Assembly (NCBI GenBank): GCA_036513315.1
Contig: DATBZF010000132.1
Coordinates: 38,028 to 102,027 of the forward strand
Origin: Roseiarcus sp036513315
GTDB taxonomy: Bacteria > Pseudomonadota > Alphaproteobacteria > Rhizobiales > Beijerinckiaceae
Direction of reading: 5' to 3'
DNA length: 64,000 nucleotides
Shown: positions 1 to 8,809 of the stretch, in pieces
How the letters are laid out: every line of letters begins with the position of its first letter
How positions within the stretch are numbered: the stretch's first letter is position 1
Made by a program: the position numbers and the translations under genes
The notes under the pieces: generated by a model
What the model was told of the DNA's origin: nothing
The model's database searches: none
What the model saw: only the letters and a program-made list of their open reading frames with translations

Positions 1-876
1 ACTTTGCTACGCGGCACATTGAAGACAATGCTGAGGGACCACGAGGTCTATGTCACCGATTGGATCAACCCGCGCATCATTCCGCTCGAAGCGGGGCCGT
101 TCGCTCTCGATGACTACACCCAGCATCTGATCGATTTCATCCGGCATATGGGGCCGGATTCGCATATCGTCGCCGTCTGCCAACCCGCCGTCTCCGCGCT
201 CGCGGCGACGGCCGTCATGGCTCAGGAAGGGGCCAATCATCAGCCGGCGAGCCTCACCTTGATGGCCGGGCCGATCGACACGCGCATTTCGCCGACCAAG
301 GTCGACGATCTCGCCAAGGAAAAGCCAATCGCATGGTTCCGCGACAATATGATCGGGATCGTGCCCGCGCGCCTGAAAGGCGGCGGCCGACGGGTATATC
401 CTGGCTTCCTTCAGCTTTCCGCGTTCATGAGCATGAACGCGGAGCGCCACGCCAAATCCTTCGTCGACATGTTCAAACATCGCATTGCTGGCGATTTCGA
501 AAAGGCCGACGCCATCCATGAATTCTACAAGGAATATTTCGCCATCATGGATTTGAGCGCGGACTTCTATCTCGAAACGGTGGAACAGGTGTTCCAGGAA
601 AACCTATTGCCGCTAGGCAAGATGAAATTCAAAGGCAATACGATCGAGCCGCGCGCGATCAGGAAGACCTTCCTGCTGACCGTCGAGGGTGAGAAGGACG
701 ACATCTGCGCGATTGGCCAGACGCTGGCCGCGCAGGATCTATGCGGCGGCCTGCGTCCCTATATGAAGACGCACCACATGCAGGCGGGCGTCGGCCATTA
801 TGGCGTCTTCAACGGCCGGCGCTGGGACAATCAGATCTATCCCGTGGTGCGCAACCACATCCAGTCGAGCCGATAA
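1..876 (+). CDS. phaZ: Intracellular polyhydroxybutyrate depolymerase, C-terminal part (cut by window edge)
   Basis: Intracellular PHB depolymerases hydrolyse stored polyhydroxybutyrate granules to mobilise carbon. The frame is open from base 1 and gives about 291 residues, against roughly 400-420 for the family, so the N-terminal quarter lies outside the window. Visible family features are the serine-nucleophile-like segment VAVCQPAVSAL near residues 57-67, the stretch SLTLMAGPIDTR, and the C-terminal HHMQAGVGHYGVFNGRRW, which carries the histidine expected near the end of the alpha/beta-hydrolase fold. There is no evidence for the true start. It is convergent with the VOC gene that begins on the other strand 12 bases downstream. 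Product assignment is by recognised family pattern. Confidence 0.85.
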   Translation, partial: TLLRGTLKTMLRDHEVYVTDWINPRIIPLEAGPFALDDYTQHLIDFIRHMGPDSHIVAVCQPAVSALAATAVMAQEGANHQPASLTLMAGPIDTRISPTKVDDLAKEKPIAWFRDNMIGIVPARLKGGGRRVYPGFLQLSAFMSMNAERHAKSFVDMFKHRIAGDFEKADAIHEFYKEYFAIMDLSADFYLETVEQVFQENLLPLGKMKFKGNTIEPRAIRKTFLLTVEGEKDDICAIGQTLAAQDLCGGLRPYMKTHHMQAGVGHYGVFNGRRWDNQIYPVVRNHIQSSR

Positions 877-888
877 ACCGCGCCGCAT

Positions 889-1269
889 TCAGCTTTGCGG
901 CGTCGAGGTCATCAACCCGATCGCGGCGCCCGTTGCGTCCGTGATGATCGCGATGCGGCCGACATTGGCTATGTTGAACGCCGGCCGCAGCACTTTGCCG
1001 CCATTCTCGGTCACCAGGCTAACGCGATGATCGACATCGTCGACCTCGATATAGTCGAACCAATGGGGCGGCACGCCGGGTGGCGTTATGCCGGTCATGT
1101 CCATCATTCCGGCGGCCATCGTCTTGCCGATGAAGGCGATCGTATAGACGCCGTGCGGCATTGGCATGTCGCTGAACGTCCATCCGATCGTCGCGCCGTA
1201 AAAAGCCTTCGCTTTCGCGACGTCATTGGTCATCAATTCCCGCCAGCCGAATGTCCCATGCGCCGCCAT
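889..1269 (-). CDS. VOC (glyoxalase/bleomycin-resistance fold) family protein
   Basis: A 126-residue single-module vicinal oxygen chelate protein. It opens with a beta-alpha unit (GWRELMTNDVAKAKAFYG) and contains the family-like motif FYGATIGWTF followed by a second half ending FNIANVGRIAIITDATGAAIGLM. Families of this type bind a metal and act as glyoxalases, dioxygenases or resistance proteins, but the substrate cannot be read here. The open frame extends upstream to 1482 over grpE on the same strand. I chose the ATG at 1269 because GGGAGGATGAC sits just before it and the conserved domain starts right after. It follows grpE by 73 bases in the same direction. Confidence 0.8.
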   Translation of the reverse strand: MAAHGTFGWRELMTNDVAKAKAFYGATIGWTFSDMPMPHGVYTIAFIGKTMAAGMMDMTGITPPGVPPHWFDYIEVDDVDHRVSLVTENGGKVLRPAFNIANVGRIAIITDATGAAIGLMTSTPQS

Positions 1270-1342
1270 GTCATCCTCCCGGGTTGGCGATGGTCTATGG
1301 CGCCATCGCACGAAGGGATCGTGACAGGAAAACGCCTGCGCG

Positions 1343-1939
1343 TCACTCCGCCTTGACGGGCTTGGGGCCGCCCTTGGAGACCCCGACCATGGCCGGGCGC
1401 AACACCCGTTCGCCAATCGTCCATCCGCTCTGGACGACCTTGGTGACAGTGCCCGAGGGCAGCGTTTCATCCGGCATCTCAAACATCGCCTGATGAAAAT
1501 TAGGGTCGAACTTCTCCCCTTGCGGCTCCTGTTTCTTCACGCCATGGCGCGCAAGCGCGGCGCTGAGATCGCGCGCGGTCAATTCCACCCCGTCGATGAG
1601 GCTTTTGAGAACGTCATCGCCCGCCGCGCGCGCATTCTCCGGCAGGCTTTCCAACGCCCGCGTCAGATTGTCGACGACGTTGAGCATGTCGCGTGCAAAA
1701 GCGGTGACGGCATAGGTCCTGGCGTCGGCGGCTTCGCGCTCGGTGCGGCGGCGCAGATTTTCCATTTCGGCCAGCGTGCGCAGCACGCGGTCCTTCAACG
1801 CCGCATTTTCGGCGTTGAGCGCCTCGACGACGGCGAATCCATCGCGCTCCGCCTCCGCTTGCGTCGCCGGCGCCTGTTCGGACCCATTGTCCTGGGCGGC
1901 GTCATTGGCTTGCGCCTTGGTAGTCTCGTTCATGATCAA
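1343..1939 (-). CDS. grpE: Nucleotide exchange factor GrpE
   Basis: GrpE is the nucleotide exchange factor for the cytosolic chaperone DnaK. The 198-residue product has a low-complexity acidic N-terminus rich in Q, A and E, a long coiled coil (about residues 38-95, including RVLRTLAEMENLRRRTERE), and the C-terminal beta-wing domain with KFDPNFHQAMFEM and VVQSGWTIGERVLRPAMV. All are diagnostic for GrpE and the length is normal. The third codon is also ATG (start at 1933). It lies 51 bases downstream of glnD on the same strand, with a possible heat-shock-type promoter between them. dnaK and hrcA are not in the window. Confidence 0.97.
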   Translation of the reverse strand: MIMNETTKAQANDAAQDNGSEQAPATQAEAERDGFAVVEALNAENAALKDRVLRTLAEMENLRRRTEREAADARTYAVTAFARDMLNVVDNLTRALESLPENARAAGDDVLKSLIDGVELTARDLSAALARHGVKKQEPQGEKFDPNFHQAMFEMPDETLPSGTVTKVVQSGWTIGERVLRPAMVGVSKGGPKPVKAE

Positions 1940-1965
1940 TCCTGTTGTGCGGCTCGGCGGGGCCG

Positions 1966-1994
1966 ATATCAGGGTTTAGGCGCTAAAAATCAAG
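1966..1994 (-). promoter_or_regulatory. Possible sigma-32 (RpoH)-type promoter for grpE
   Basis: Read on the minus strand, CTTGAT at 1994-1989 is followed after 15 bases by CCTGATAT at 1973-1966, close to the alphaproteobacterial RpoH pattern (CTTGAC, then CCTATAT). The -35 box overlaps the glnD stop codon. Heat-shock control of grpE is well known; this site is inferred by eye. Confidence 0.4.
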
Positions 1995-4815
1995 CGCCGG
2001 GGCGTTGGGCGGCGCCCCGCCTTTCCTCGGCGGAATCGAAAATCGCCAGGATATTCCGTTTTATCGTGGCCTGGCGGGCGGGAGAGACGATTTTCGAGCC
2101 CGTCAAATCGGTTACATAGAAGGAATCGACCGCCTTTTCGCCAAAGGTGACGATATGCGCGGAACCGATATTAAGGTTCAGTCTGGAAAGAACGGCGGTC
2201 AGGTCAAAAAGCAGACCCGGTCGATCGAGCCCGGAGACTTCGACCACAGTGAATCGGTTCGACAGATTGTTGCTGATCGTCACATCGGGGGCCAGAGCGA
2301 ATGCTTTCGCGCGGGCGTCAGGCCCGCGCTTGGCGGCGACCATTTCGCCCAACCGGATTTCGCCGCGCAAGGCCTGCTCGATACCCTTGGCGATGCGGTC
2401 GGCGCGGCGCATTTCATCGGCATCGCGCTCAAAAGCGCGGGACAGGAAGATCGTGTCGAGCGCGAGCCCGTCCGTCGTGGTGAATATTTGCGCGTCGACG
2501 ATATTCCCGCCGGCGCTCGCGCAGACGCCAGCGATGATCGACAGCAGGCGCGGATGGTCGGGCGCCACGATCGTCAGTTCGGTCACGCCGTGAAAGGCGT
2601 CGGTCGCCACCTCTGTCGCCAGGGAGCGCACTTCAGACGCCATCGCATAGAGCAGCTTGGCCTGCGCGATCTGGCGCGCAAGGTCGACCTTGAGCCAATA
2701 GGCGGGATAATGGCGCGCCGCATAGGTTTCGAAATCCGGATCCGACCAGCCCGGCAGCCCGCGGCGCAGCGCGTCCTGCGCTGCGGCGACGCGCGACTTG
2801 CGGTCGATCGAAGAATGGCCGCCGCCGAGCACCACTTCCGTTTCCCAATATAACGTGCGCAGGAGCTGGCCTTTCCAGCCGTTCCAGACGCCGGGGCCAA
2901 CCGCGCGAATGTCGCAAACCGTCAGCACCAGCAGCATTTTGAGGCGTTCCAGCGTCTGCACGATGCCGGCGAATGTCTCGGTCGTGCGCGGGTCCGAAAG
3001 ATCGCGGCTCTGGGCCGTTATCGACATTGTCAGATGCTGCTCGATCAGCCAGGCGATCGTTTCGGTCTCGGCCGGAGAAAGGCCGAAGCGCGGACAGAGA
3101 CGCCGCGCGACTTCCGCTCCCGCGATCGAATGATCCTCGCGCCGGCCCTTGGCGATGTCATGCAGGAAAGCGGCGACATAAACGATCGTGCGATTGGCGA
3201 TCGAGGGCAGAAATTCACTGACCAGGGGATGGTCCTCGACCAATCTGCCTGCCTCGATGTTGGCGAGCACGCCGATCGTGCGCAGCAAATGCTCGTCCAC
3301 CGTATAGTGATGATACATGGTGAATTGCATCATCCCGACAATGCGTCCGAAATCGGGGATGAAGCGGCCCAATACGCCGGCTTCGTTCATGTGGCGCAGG
3401 ACGGTCTCGGGCGAATGGCGCGAAGTCAGGATTTCGAGGAACAGGCGGTTGGCCTCGGCATCACTGCGCAGCTCCGCGTCAATGCGCTTCAACGAATGCG
3501 TGACGAGGCGCGTGGCGTCGGGGTGAATGGCGAGATTGCCGCGGTCGGCGACCCAGAACAGGCGGATCAGGTTGACCGGATCGCGCTCGAAGGCGTCGCT
3601 GCGAACGACGCTAATGCGATCGAATTCGATTTTGAAATCCTTGGCGTCAGCGACGACGCTCGAGCGTCGGCGTAGGCGTCCGATAAAGCGGTCGAGCACC
3701 GGGCGCGGCTTGGCCTGCCGCTCTTCCAGAGCCGCGCAGACAATGGCCGTGAGATCGCCAACATCCTTGGCGATCAGGAAATAATGCTTCATGAACCGCT
3801 CGGCGTCGGTCAGGCCGGCGCGCGGCGTATAACCCAGCTTCTCAGCAATCGGGCGCTGAAAATCGAAGCTCAGTCGCTCTTCCGGCCGCCCCGTGAGGAA
3901 GTGCAGATGGCAGCGCACCGCCCACAGAAATTCCTCGCAGCGCCGAAACAGCGCAAATTCCTTGGCGGTGAACAGCCCAGCGCCGACCAGGTCCTGGGTG
4001 TCGCGCACGCGGTAGACATATTTGGCGATCCAGAACAGCGTATTGAGATCGCGTAAACCCCCTTTGCCGTCCTTCACGTTGGGCTCGACCACATAGCGCG
4101 AGGCGCCGACGCGTTTGATGCGGCTGTCGCGTTCGGCCAGTTTGGCCGCGACGAAGTCTCGCGCCGAACGCGCGACAATCTCCTTGTCGAAGCGTGCCTG
4201 CAAAACGTCGAACAAGGCGCGATCGCCGAGGATGAAGCGCGCCTCAAGCAGGGAGGTGCGGATCGTCATATCGGCCTTGGCCTGGCGCAGGCACTCGTCG
4301 ACCGTTCGCGTGGCGTGGCCGACTTTCTGTCGCAGATCCCACAGGACGTAGAGCATCGCTTCGACGATTTTTTCGGCCCCGGGCGCCTTCTGGTCGGGCA
4401 GCAGGAACAACAGATCGATGTCGGACCCGGGCGCCAGCAGACCGCGCCCATAGCCGCCGACGGCGGCGATCGTCACACGGCCGGCGCCGGCGGAGGGCTT
4501 GTTTTGACCGGCGACGCGAAGCGCGAGATCGTGAATGGCGGCGATGATCTCATCTTCGAGATCGCTGATGCGGGCGGCGCAGCCAAGACCCTTGCCGCCC
4601 TCCTCGAGCACGCGCCGCGCCTCGGCGCGCCCATCCTCAAGCGCGGCGCCGATGGCGGCGACCGCTGCCTGCCGGAAGCTCTCGTCGTCCGCGATTCGAC
4701 CACGTAAAGCTGATATTTCGGCGTCGAGACGCGCGCGCTCGTTGCTTCGTTTGGAGGCGACCGCCGAGCGGCGCGCGCGCATGCGGGGGGGACTTTGAAC
4801 CGAGGCGGATTCCAT
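1990..4815 (-). CDS. glnD: Bifunctional uridylyltransferase/uridylyl-removing enzyme GlnD
   Basis: GlnD senses glutamine and uridylylates or deuridylylates PII proteins, the top of the nitrogen-control cascade. The product is about 941 residues from the ATG at 4815; a TTG-initiated frame 13 codons longer is possible. Domains in order are an Arg-rich N-terminal tail, the nucleotidyltransferase core with GGYGRGLLAPGSDIDLLF (metal-binding aspartates near residues 130-135), the GlnD UTase helical domain, an HD phosphohydrolase domain with FLHDIAKGRREDHSIAGAE, and two C-terminal ACT domains (TIVAPDHPRLLSIIAGV and VEVSGLDRPGLLFDLTAVL). All catalytic motifs look intact. It sits 57 bases downstream of gshB and 51 upstream of grpE, all on the same strand. 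Confidence 0.96.
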   Translation of the reverse strand: MESASVQSPPRMRARRSAVASKRSNERARLDAEISALRGRIADDESFRQAAVAAIGAALEDGRAEARRVLEEGGKGLGCAARISDLEDEIIAAIHDLALRVAGQNKPSAGAGRVTIAAVGGYGRGLLAPGSDIDLLFLLPDQKAPGAEKIVEAMLYVLWDLRQKVGHATRTVDECLRQAKADMTIRTSLLEARFILGDRALFDVLQARFDKEIVARSARDFVAAKLAERDSRIKRVGASRYVVEPNVKDGKGGLRDLNTLFWIAKYVYRVRDTQDLVGAGLFTAKEFALFRRCEEFLWAVRCHLHFLTGRPEERLSFDFQRPIAEKLGYTPRAGLTDAERFMKHYFLIAKDVGDLTAIVCAALEERQAKPRPVLDRFIGRLRRRSSVVADAKDFKIEFDRISVVRSDAFERDPVNLIRLFWVADRGNLAIHPDATRLVTHSLKRIDAELRSDAEANRLFLEILTSRHSPETVLRHMNEAGVLGRFIPDFGRIVGMMQFTMYHHYTVDEHLLRTIGVLANIEAGRLVEDHPLVSEFLPSIANRTIVYVAAFLHDIAKGRREDHSIAGAEVARRLCPRFGLSPAETETIAWLIEQHLTMSITAQSRDLSDPRTTETFAGIVQTLERLKMLLVLTVCDIRAVGPGVWNGWKGQLLRTLYWETEVVLGGGHSSIDRKSRVAAAQDALRRGLPGWSDPDFETYAARHYPAYWLKVDLARQIAQAKLLYAMASEVRSLATEVATDAFHGVTELTIVAPDHPRLLSIIAGVCASAGGNIVDAQIFTTTDGLALDTIFLSRAFERDADEMRRADRIAKGIEQALRGEIRLGEMVAAKRGPDARAKAFALAPDVTISNNLSNRFTVVEVSGLDRPGLLFDLTAVLSRLNLNIGSAHIVTFGEKAVDSFYVTDLTGSKIVSPARQATIKRNILAIFDSAEERRGAAQRPGA

Positions 4816-4872
4816 CGCGGAGGCTTTTAGCACGAGGGGAGCAGGCGGGCGCAATCCAATGGAGCCGAGTTT

Positions 4873-5826
4873 TCAGGGTCGAGCGGACCGGCGCTTGGCC
4901 TCGATGGCGTCCCAGATCGCGGCGGCGAGATTAGGCCCGCCCAGGCGCTGGATGACGCGCAGGCCGGTCGGCGACGTCACGTTGATTTCGGTCAAATAGC
5001 CGTCGATCACGTCGATGCCGACGAACAGCAGGCCGCGACGCCTGAGTTCCGGCCCGATGCGCGCGCAAATCTCCTTTTCCCGCGCCGTCAGCTCGGTTTG
5101 CCGCGCCGCGCCGCCGCGCACCATATTGGAGCGGATGTCGTCGCCGACCGGCACGCGATTGACGGCGCCGAGCGCCTCGCCTTCCACAAGAATAATGCGT
5201 TTGTCGCCCTGTGCGACTTGCGGCAGGAACTTCTGGATCACCCAGGGTTCGCGGAACGTCGTGCTGAACAGATCGAAGATTGAACCGAAATTCGGATCGT
5301 TCAGGCCAACCTTGAAGACCGCCGCGCCGCCATGCCCGTAGAGCGGCTTCATCACGACTTCGCGCTGTTCGGCGCGAAAATCCTCGATCGCCGCCCTGTC
5401 GCGCGAGATTAGCGTCGGCGGCATTAATTCGGGAAAGTCCATGACGAACAGTTTTTCAGGCGCATCGCGGACTGCGCGCGGGTCGTTGACGACCAGCGTC
5501 GCCGGATGAATGCGCTCGAGCAAATGGGTCGTCGTGACATAGGCGAGGTCGAAAGGCGGATCCTGACGCAGCAGGACGACATCGACCTCGGCCAGATTGA
5601 CGCCGCGCATCTCTCCAAGCGTCGCGTGCTCGCCCTGAACGTCGCGCACCGTCAGCGGCTGCGCCTGCGTCAGGACGCGGTCGCCGTTCAGCGAAAGGCG
5701 GTCGGGCGTATAATAGAGCAGGCGATGCCCGCGCTCCTGCGCCTCGAGCAGCAGAGCGAAGGTCGAGTCGCCGGCGATCTTTATCCGCTCGACGGGGTCC
5801 ATCTGAACGGCGACGTTGAGATTCAT
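4873..5826 (-). CDS. gshB: Glutathione synthetase
   Basis: ATP-grasp ligase that joins gamma-glutamylcysteine and glycine to make glutathione. The 317-residue product starts MNLNVAVQMDPVERI, the usual opening of proteobacterial GshB, so I prefer the ATG at 5826 to the GTG at 5889. Supporting motifs are LLRQDPPFDLAYVTTTHLLE, the ATP-binding segment VMKPLYGHGGAAVFKV, QKFLPQVAQGDKRIILVEG and the C-terminal YLTEINVTSPTGLRVIQRL. Length matches the family. It lies downstream of rsmI and yraN on the same strand, with glnD following. Its product would also be the substrate of the phytochelatin-synthase-like enzyme at about 55.3 kb if that enzyme meets glutathione. Confidence 0.96.
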   Translation of the reverse strand: MNLNVAVQMDPVERIKIAGDSTFALLLEAQERGHRLLYYTPDRLSLNGDRVLTQAQPLTVRDVQGEHATLGEMRGVNLAEVDVVLLRQDPPFDLAYVTTTHLLERIHPATLVVNDPRAVRDAPEKLFVMDFPELMPPTLISRDRAAIEDFRAEQREVVMKPLYGHGGAAVFKVGLNDPNFGSIFDLFSTTFREPWVIQKFLPQVAQGDKRIILVEGEALGAVNRVPVGDDIRSNMVRGGAARQTELTAREKEICARIGPELRRRGLLFVGIDVIDGYLTEINVTSPTGLRVIQRLGGPNLAAAIWDAIEAKRRSARP

Positions 5827-5937
5827 GGGACTTTTGCCTGGTTTCGGGGGCGTCCGCCGCCCTTTTGGAATTTCGACATGTTTGATCACAGAGTTGCCGC
5901 GCAGTCGACCTATGCGGCAGCGGCGTTTCCTCCCCGT

Positions 5938-6321
5938 TCAATCGATGTCGAGCAGATAGGCGGCGGGCAGGTGTCGCGGTAGGCGTCCCGGCGCCACAAA
6001 AACCGCGTCGCCACGCAGCGTCGCATCCATCGCCCAGGAATTGCGGGTGACCCAGACGCGCGCCGCCTGCGACATCTTGCGCCGTTTGACCTCGCTGATC
6101 GCCATCGCCGCCTCGTCCAGGCCAGGACGCGCCTTTACCTCGACAAAAGCCACAACATCCCGGCGCCGCGCGACAATATCGATCTCGCCGCCGGCGACCG
6201 AAAATCGGCGGGCGAGGATGCGGTAGCCCTTGAGGAACAGCCACGCGGCGGCGACCCATTCGGCGCGCAGGCCGAAGCGATGAGCGCGCCGCTTCGCGTC
6301 GGGTCTGGCGGAGCGGGCCAC
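5938..6321 (-). CDS. yraN: YraN family protein (UPF0102, endonuclease-like fold)
   Basis: A 127-residue member of the YraN/UPF0102 family, predicted to have a Holliday-junction-resolvase-like nuclease fold. The core motifs are present: GLRAEWVAAAWLFLKGYRIL, GGEIDIVARRRDVVAFVEVKAR (Glu, Asp and the E-V-K signature) and the conserved later segment RKMSQAARVWV. Its start is a GTG at 6321 that directly abuts the rsmI stop codon, so the two are almost certainly cotranscribed and translationally coupled. The rsmI-yraN linkage is widely conserved in proteobacteria. No biochemical role is firmly established for the family. Confidence 0.93.
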   Translation of the reverse strand: MARSARPDAKRRAHRFGLRAEWVAAAWLFLKGYRILARRFSVAGGEIDIVARRRDVVAFVEVKARPGLDEAAMAISEVKRRKMSQAARVWVTRNSWAMDATLRGDAVFVAPGRLPRHLPAAYLLDID

Positions 6322-7272
6322 CTAACGTCTGGCGCCAGCCAGGGCCAGCGCGCGCGCATAGACCTGCCGGCGCGGCGCGCCGGTTTGCGCGGAAACGGCG
6401 GCGGCGGCGTCCTTGACCGACAGGCTTTCGAGGGCGCGATGCAAAAGACGGTCGAGTTCGTCCTCTGCGATCGGGCCGGCGGCGTTGGGCGGCCCGACAA
6501 GGACGACGATTTCGCCTTTCGGCGGCGCCTGAGCGCCAAAATGCGCGGCAAGTTCGGCGAGGGCTCCGCGGCGAACGGTCTCGTAGAGCTTGGTCAGTTC
6601 GCGGGCGACGGCGGCGGGGCGGTCGCCGAGTTCGGCCGCCAGATCCGTCAGCATTTCCACGAGGCGGCGCGGCGATTCGAAGAACACCAGGGTCGCTGGC
6701 ACGAAGGCGAGTTCATTGATGCGCGCCCGCCGGGCGGCGCTCTTGGGCGGCAGAAAACCCTCGAAGAAGAAACGATCGGTCGGCAGGCCCGCCACGACCA
6801 GCGCCGCCAGCACGGCAGACGGTCCGGGCGCGCTGGTGACGGCGATCCCCGCCGCCAAAGCCTCGGTGACCAGCTTAAAGCCTGGATCGGAGACGAGCGG
6901 CGTGCCGGCGTCGGAAATCAGCGCGAGCGCCGCGCCTTCCGCCAGCCGCGCCAGCAGATGCGGGCGCACTGCCGCCGCATTATGCTCGTGATAGGCGACG
7001 AGCGGCGTCGTCACGCCGTAATGGGCGAGGAGATTGTGCGAGACCCGCGTGTCCTCGGCGATCACCGCATCGGCGGCGGCCAAAGTCGCAATGGCGCGCA
7101 ACGTTATATCGCGGAGATTGCCGATCGGCGTCGCCACGACATGCAGACCCGGAGCGATCGGCTCGGCCTCTGCGCGCATGCCCAAAGCGGTGAAGGCGCT
7201 GGGCCGGGGCGCGGCGCTCGCCGACCTGGCGGATCGCGTCCTCGCCGCGTCAACGGGATCTTGCCGAATCAT
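6322..7272 (-). CDS. rsmI: 16S rRNA (cytidine(1402)-2'-O)-methyltransferase RsmI
   Basis: RsmI methylates the ribose of C1402 in 16S rRNA with S-adenosylmethionine. Characteristic segments of this tetrapyrrole-methylase-fold family are ATPIGNLRDITLRA, VIAEDTRVSHNLLAHYG, ALISDAGTPLVSDPGFKLV, PGPSAVLAALVVAGLPTD and FFESPRRLVEML. The ATG at 7272 has CCGGAG about eight bases upstream, giving 316 residues with a roughly 40-residue Ala/Arg/Ser-rich extension before the conserved core. The ATG at 7179 would be a core-only start but lacks a ribosome binding site. It is followed without a gap by yraN and is divergent from the LpoA-like gene. Confidence 0.95.
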   Translation of the reverse strand: MIRQDPVDAARTRSARSASAAPRPSAFTALGMRAEAEPIAPGLHVVATPIGNLRDITLRAIATLAAADAVIAEDTRVSHNLLAHYGVTTPLVAYHEHNAAAVRPHLLARLAEGAALALISDAGTPLVSDPGFKLVTEALAAGIAVTSAPGPSAVLAALVVAGLPTDRFFFEGFLPPKSAARRARINELAFVPATLVFFESPRRLVEMLTDLAAELGDRPAAVARELTKLYETVRRGALAELAAHFGAQAPPKGEIVVLVGPPNAAGPIAEDELDRLLHRALESLSVKDAAAAVSAQTGAPRRQVYARALALAGARR

Positions 7273-7464
7273 CGCCGTCTCCGGAGCCGAAGGAATCGCC
7301 GCCGCGGCGCCTTGGCGAACCATTTACCATCAGGGTCCCAAAATGCCATAATTGACCCCGAAGACCGTAACGGCGAGGAATGGCCGCCAGTTTCTCTTGC
7401 GCCGAATCAATGGCGCCTCGGCCTGTTGGAAAATTTCATCGGGCGTCGCTGTTTGGGGGTCCGA

Positions 7465-8685
7465 ATGTCGGTTTTTGCCTCGTGGTCCAGGTTCGGGCGC
7501 TTCACCGTCTCGCCGGCGACGCTCGTCCTGGTTGGCTGCGCGGCGATGGGATTGGCGGCCTGCGGCCCGACCGGCGAGCCCAATTTCGACAAGCCAATGG
7601 CGGCGCCGACCACCGCCGTGCAGAGCCAGCCCCTGAGCGGCGGGGCGACCGTTGGCGAAACCCTCGGCACGGGGCCGGTGCGCATCGGCGTGATCCTGCC
7701 GCTGACGCAAGGGGGCAATCCCAGCGCGGTCGGCGTCTCGCTGCGCAACGCCGCGCAACTGGCGGTCGAGGAATCGGGGGCGAGCGACGTCACCCTGATG
7801 GTGCTTGACGACCATTCGACGCCGGAAGGCGCCGCCCAGGCCGCCCAGGCGGCAATCGGTGCGGGCGCCGATCTGATTGTCGGGCCGCTCTTTTCGCCGA
7901 GCGTGCGGGAGGTGGGCAAGGTCGCCAAAGCGGCGGGGCGCCCGGTCATCGCCTTCTCGACCGACACCAGCGTCGCCGCGCGCGGGGTCTATCTCCTGTC
8001 GTTCCTCATCGAGGGCTATGTCGACCGCATCATGGACTATGCCCGTTCGAAGGGTAAGCAATCCTTCGCCGCGATGGCGCCGCAAAGCGACTATGGCAAT
8101 ATCGCGGTCGCGGAATTCCAGCAGGCCGCCGCGCGGCTTGGCGTGCGCGTCGTGACGATCGCCCGCTATGCGCCGGGTCAGGCGGCGAGCGCCGCCAAGG
8201 AGATCGCCGCCGTCTCCGGCCAGATCGACACGCTCTTCATTCCCGAACAGACCGACGGCATGGACGGCGTCAATGCGGCGCTCGCGGCGAGCGGCGTCAA
8301 GACGCAGATCCTCGGCACCGGCATCTGGAACGATCCCCGCATCATGAAAATGCCCGCGCTGCAGGGCGCGTGGTTCGCCGCGCCCGAGAATGCCGGCTTC
8401 AACGCTTTCGCCGACCGCTATCGCGCCAAATTCCACAGCGATCCGACGCGCCTGGCGACGCTCGCCTATGACGCGATTTCACTGGTCGCCGCGCTGGCGC
8501 GCACACAAGGGACGCAGCGCTATTCCGAGAAGGTTCTCACCAACGCCTCCGGCTTCAACGGCGCGGACGGCGTCTTTCGCTTCCGCCCCGAAGGGCCTGA
8601 CGAGCGCGGCCTCGCCGTGATGCAGATCAACAACGGCGCCGCCACGGTGGTAAGCCCGGCGCCGCGCAGCTTCGCGGGCGGTTGA
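7465..8685 (+). CDS. LpoA-like penicillin-binding protein activator / periplasmic substrate-binding-fold lipoprotein
   Basis: A 406-residue lipoprotein of the type-1 periplasmic binding fold (Peripla_BP_6). The N-terminus is a lipoprotein signal with lipobox LAAC at about residues 29-32. A linker of about 35 residues follows, then the two-lobe domain begins at VRIGVILPLTQGG, with GADLIVGPLFSPSVREV, RPVIAFSTDTSVA and YGNIAVAEFQQAAARLGV. Proteins of this type encoded beside rsmI-yraN are usually annotated as penicillin-binding protein activators related to LpoA, and the divergent position here agrees. An amino-acid or amide-binding role cannot be excluded. The frame runs open far upstream over rsmI, but that extension is antisense noise; the ATG at 7465 is preceded by GGGGG. 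Confidence 0.85.
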   Translation: MSVFASWSRFGRFTVSPATLVLVGCAAMGLAACGPTGEPNFDKPMAAPTTAVQSQPLSGGATVGETLGTGPVRIGVILPLTQGGNPSAVGVSLRNAAQLAVEESGASDVTLMVLDDHSTPEGAAQAAQAAIGAGADLIVGPLFSPSVREVGKVAKAAGRPVIAFSTDTSVAARGVYLLSFLIEGYVDRIMDYARSKGKQSFAAMAPQSDYGNIAVAEFQQAAARLGVRVVTIARYAPGQAASAAKEIAAVSGQIDTLFIPEQTDGMDGVNAALAASGVKTQILGTGIWNDPRIMKMPALQGAWFAAPENAGFNAFADRYRAKFHSDPTRLATLAYDAISLVAALARTQGTQRYSEKVLTNASGFNGADGVFRFRPEGPDERGLAVMQINNGAATVVSPAPRSFAGG

Positions 8686-8809
8686 GGAACGAGGCGCCGA
8701 CTCGACGAAATTTCGAGACGACCATTTGCGCGCTTTGTCGAATCCGCGCGGGGCGAAAGCATTTGAATTTGCTGATGAAATATCACCTTGAGACAGCGAT
8801 GTTGACCTA

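Noticed and set aside
6280..7464. In-frame extension of the LpoA-like gene by 395 codons
   Set aside because: It lies antisense to rsmI, is Arg/Gly-rich without conserved pattern, and the lipoprotein signal starts only at 7465.
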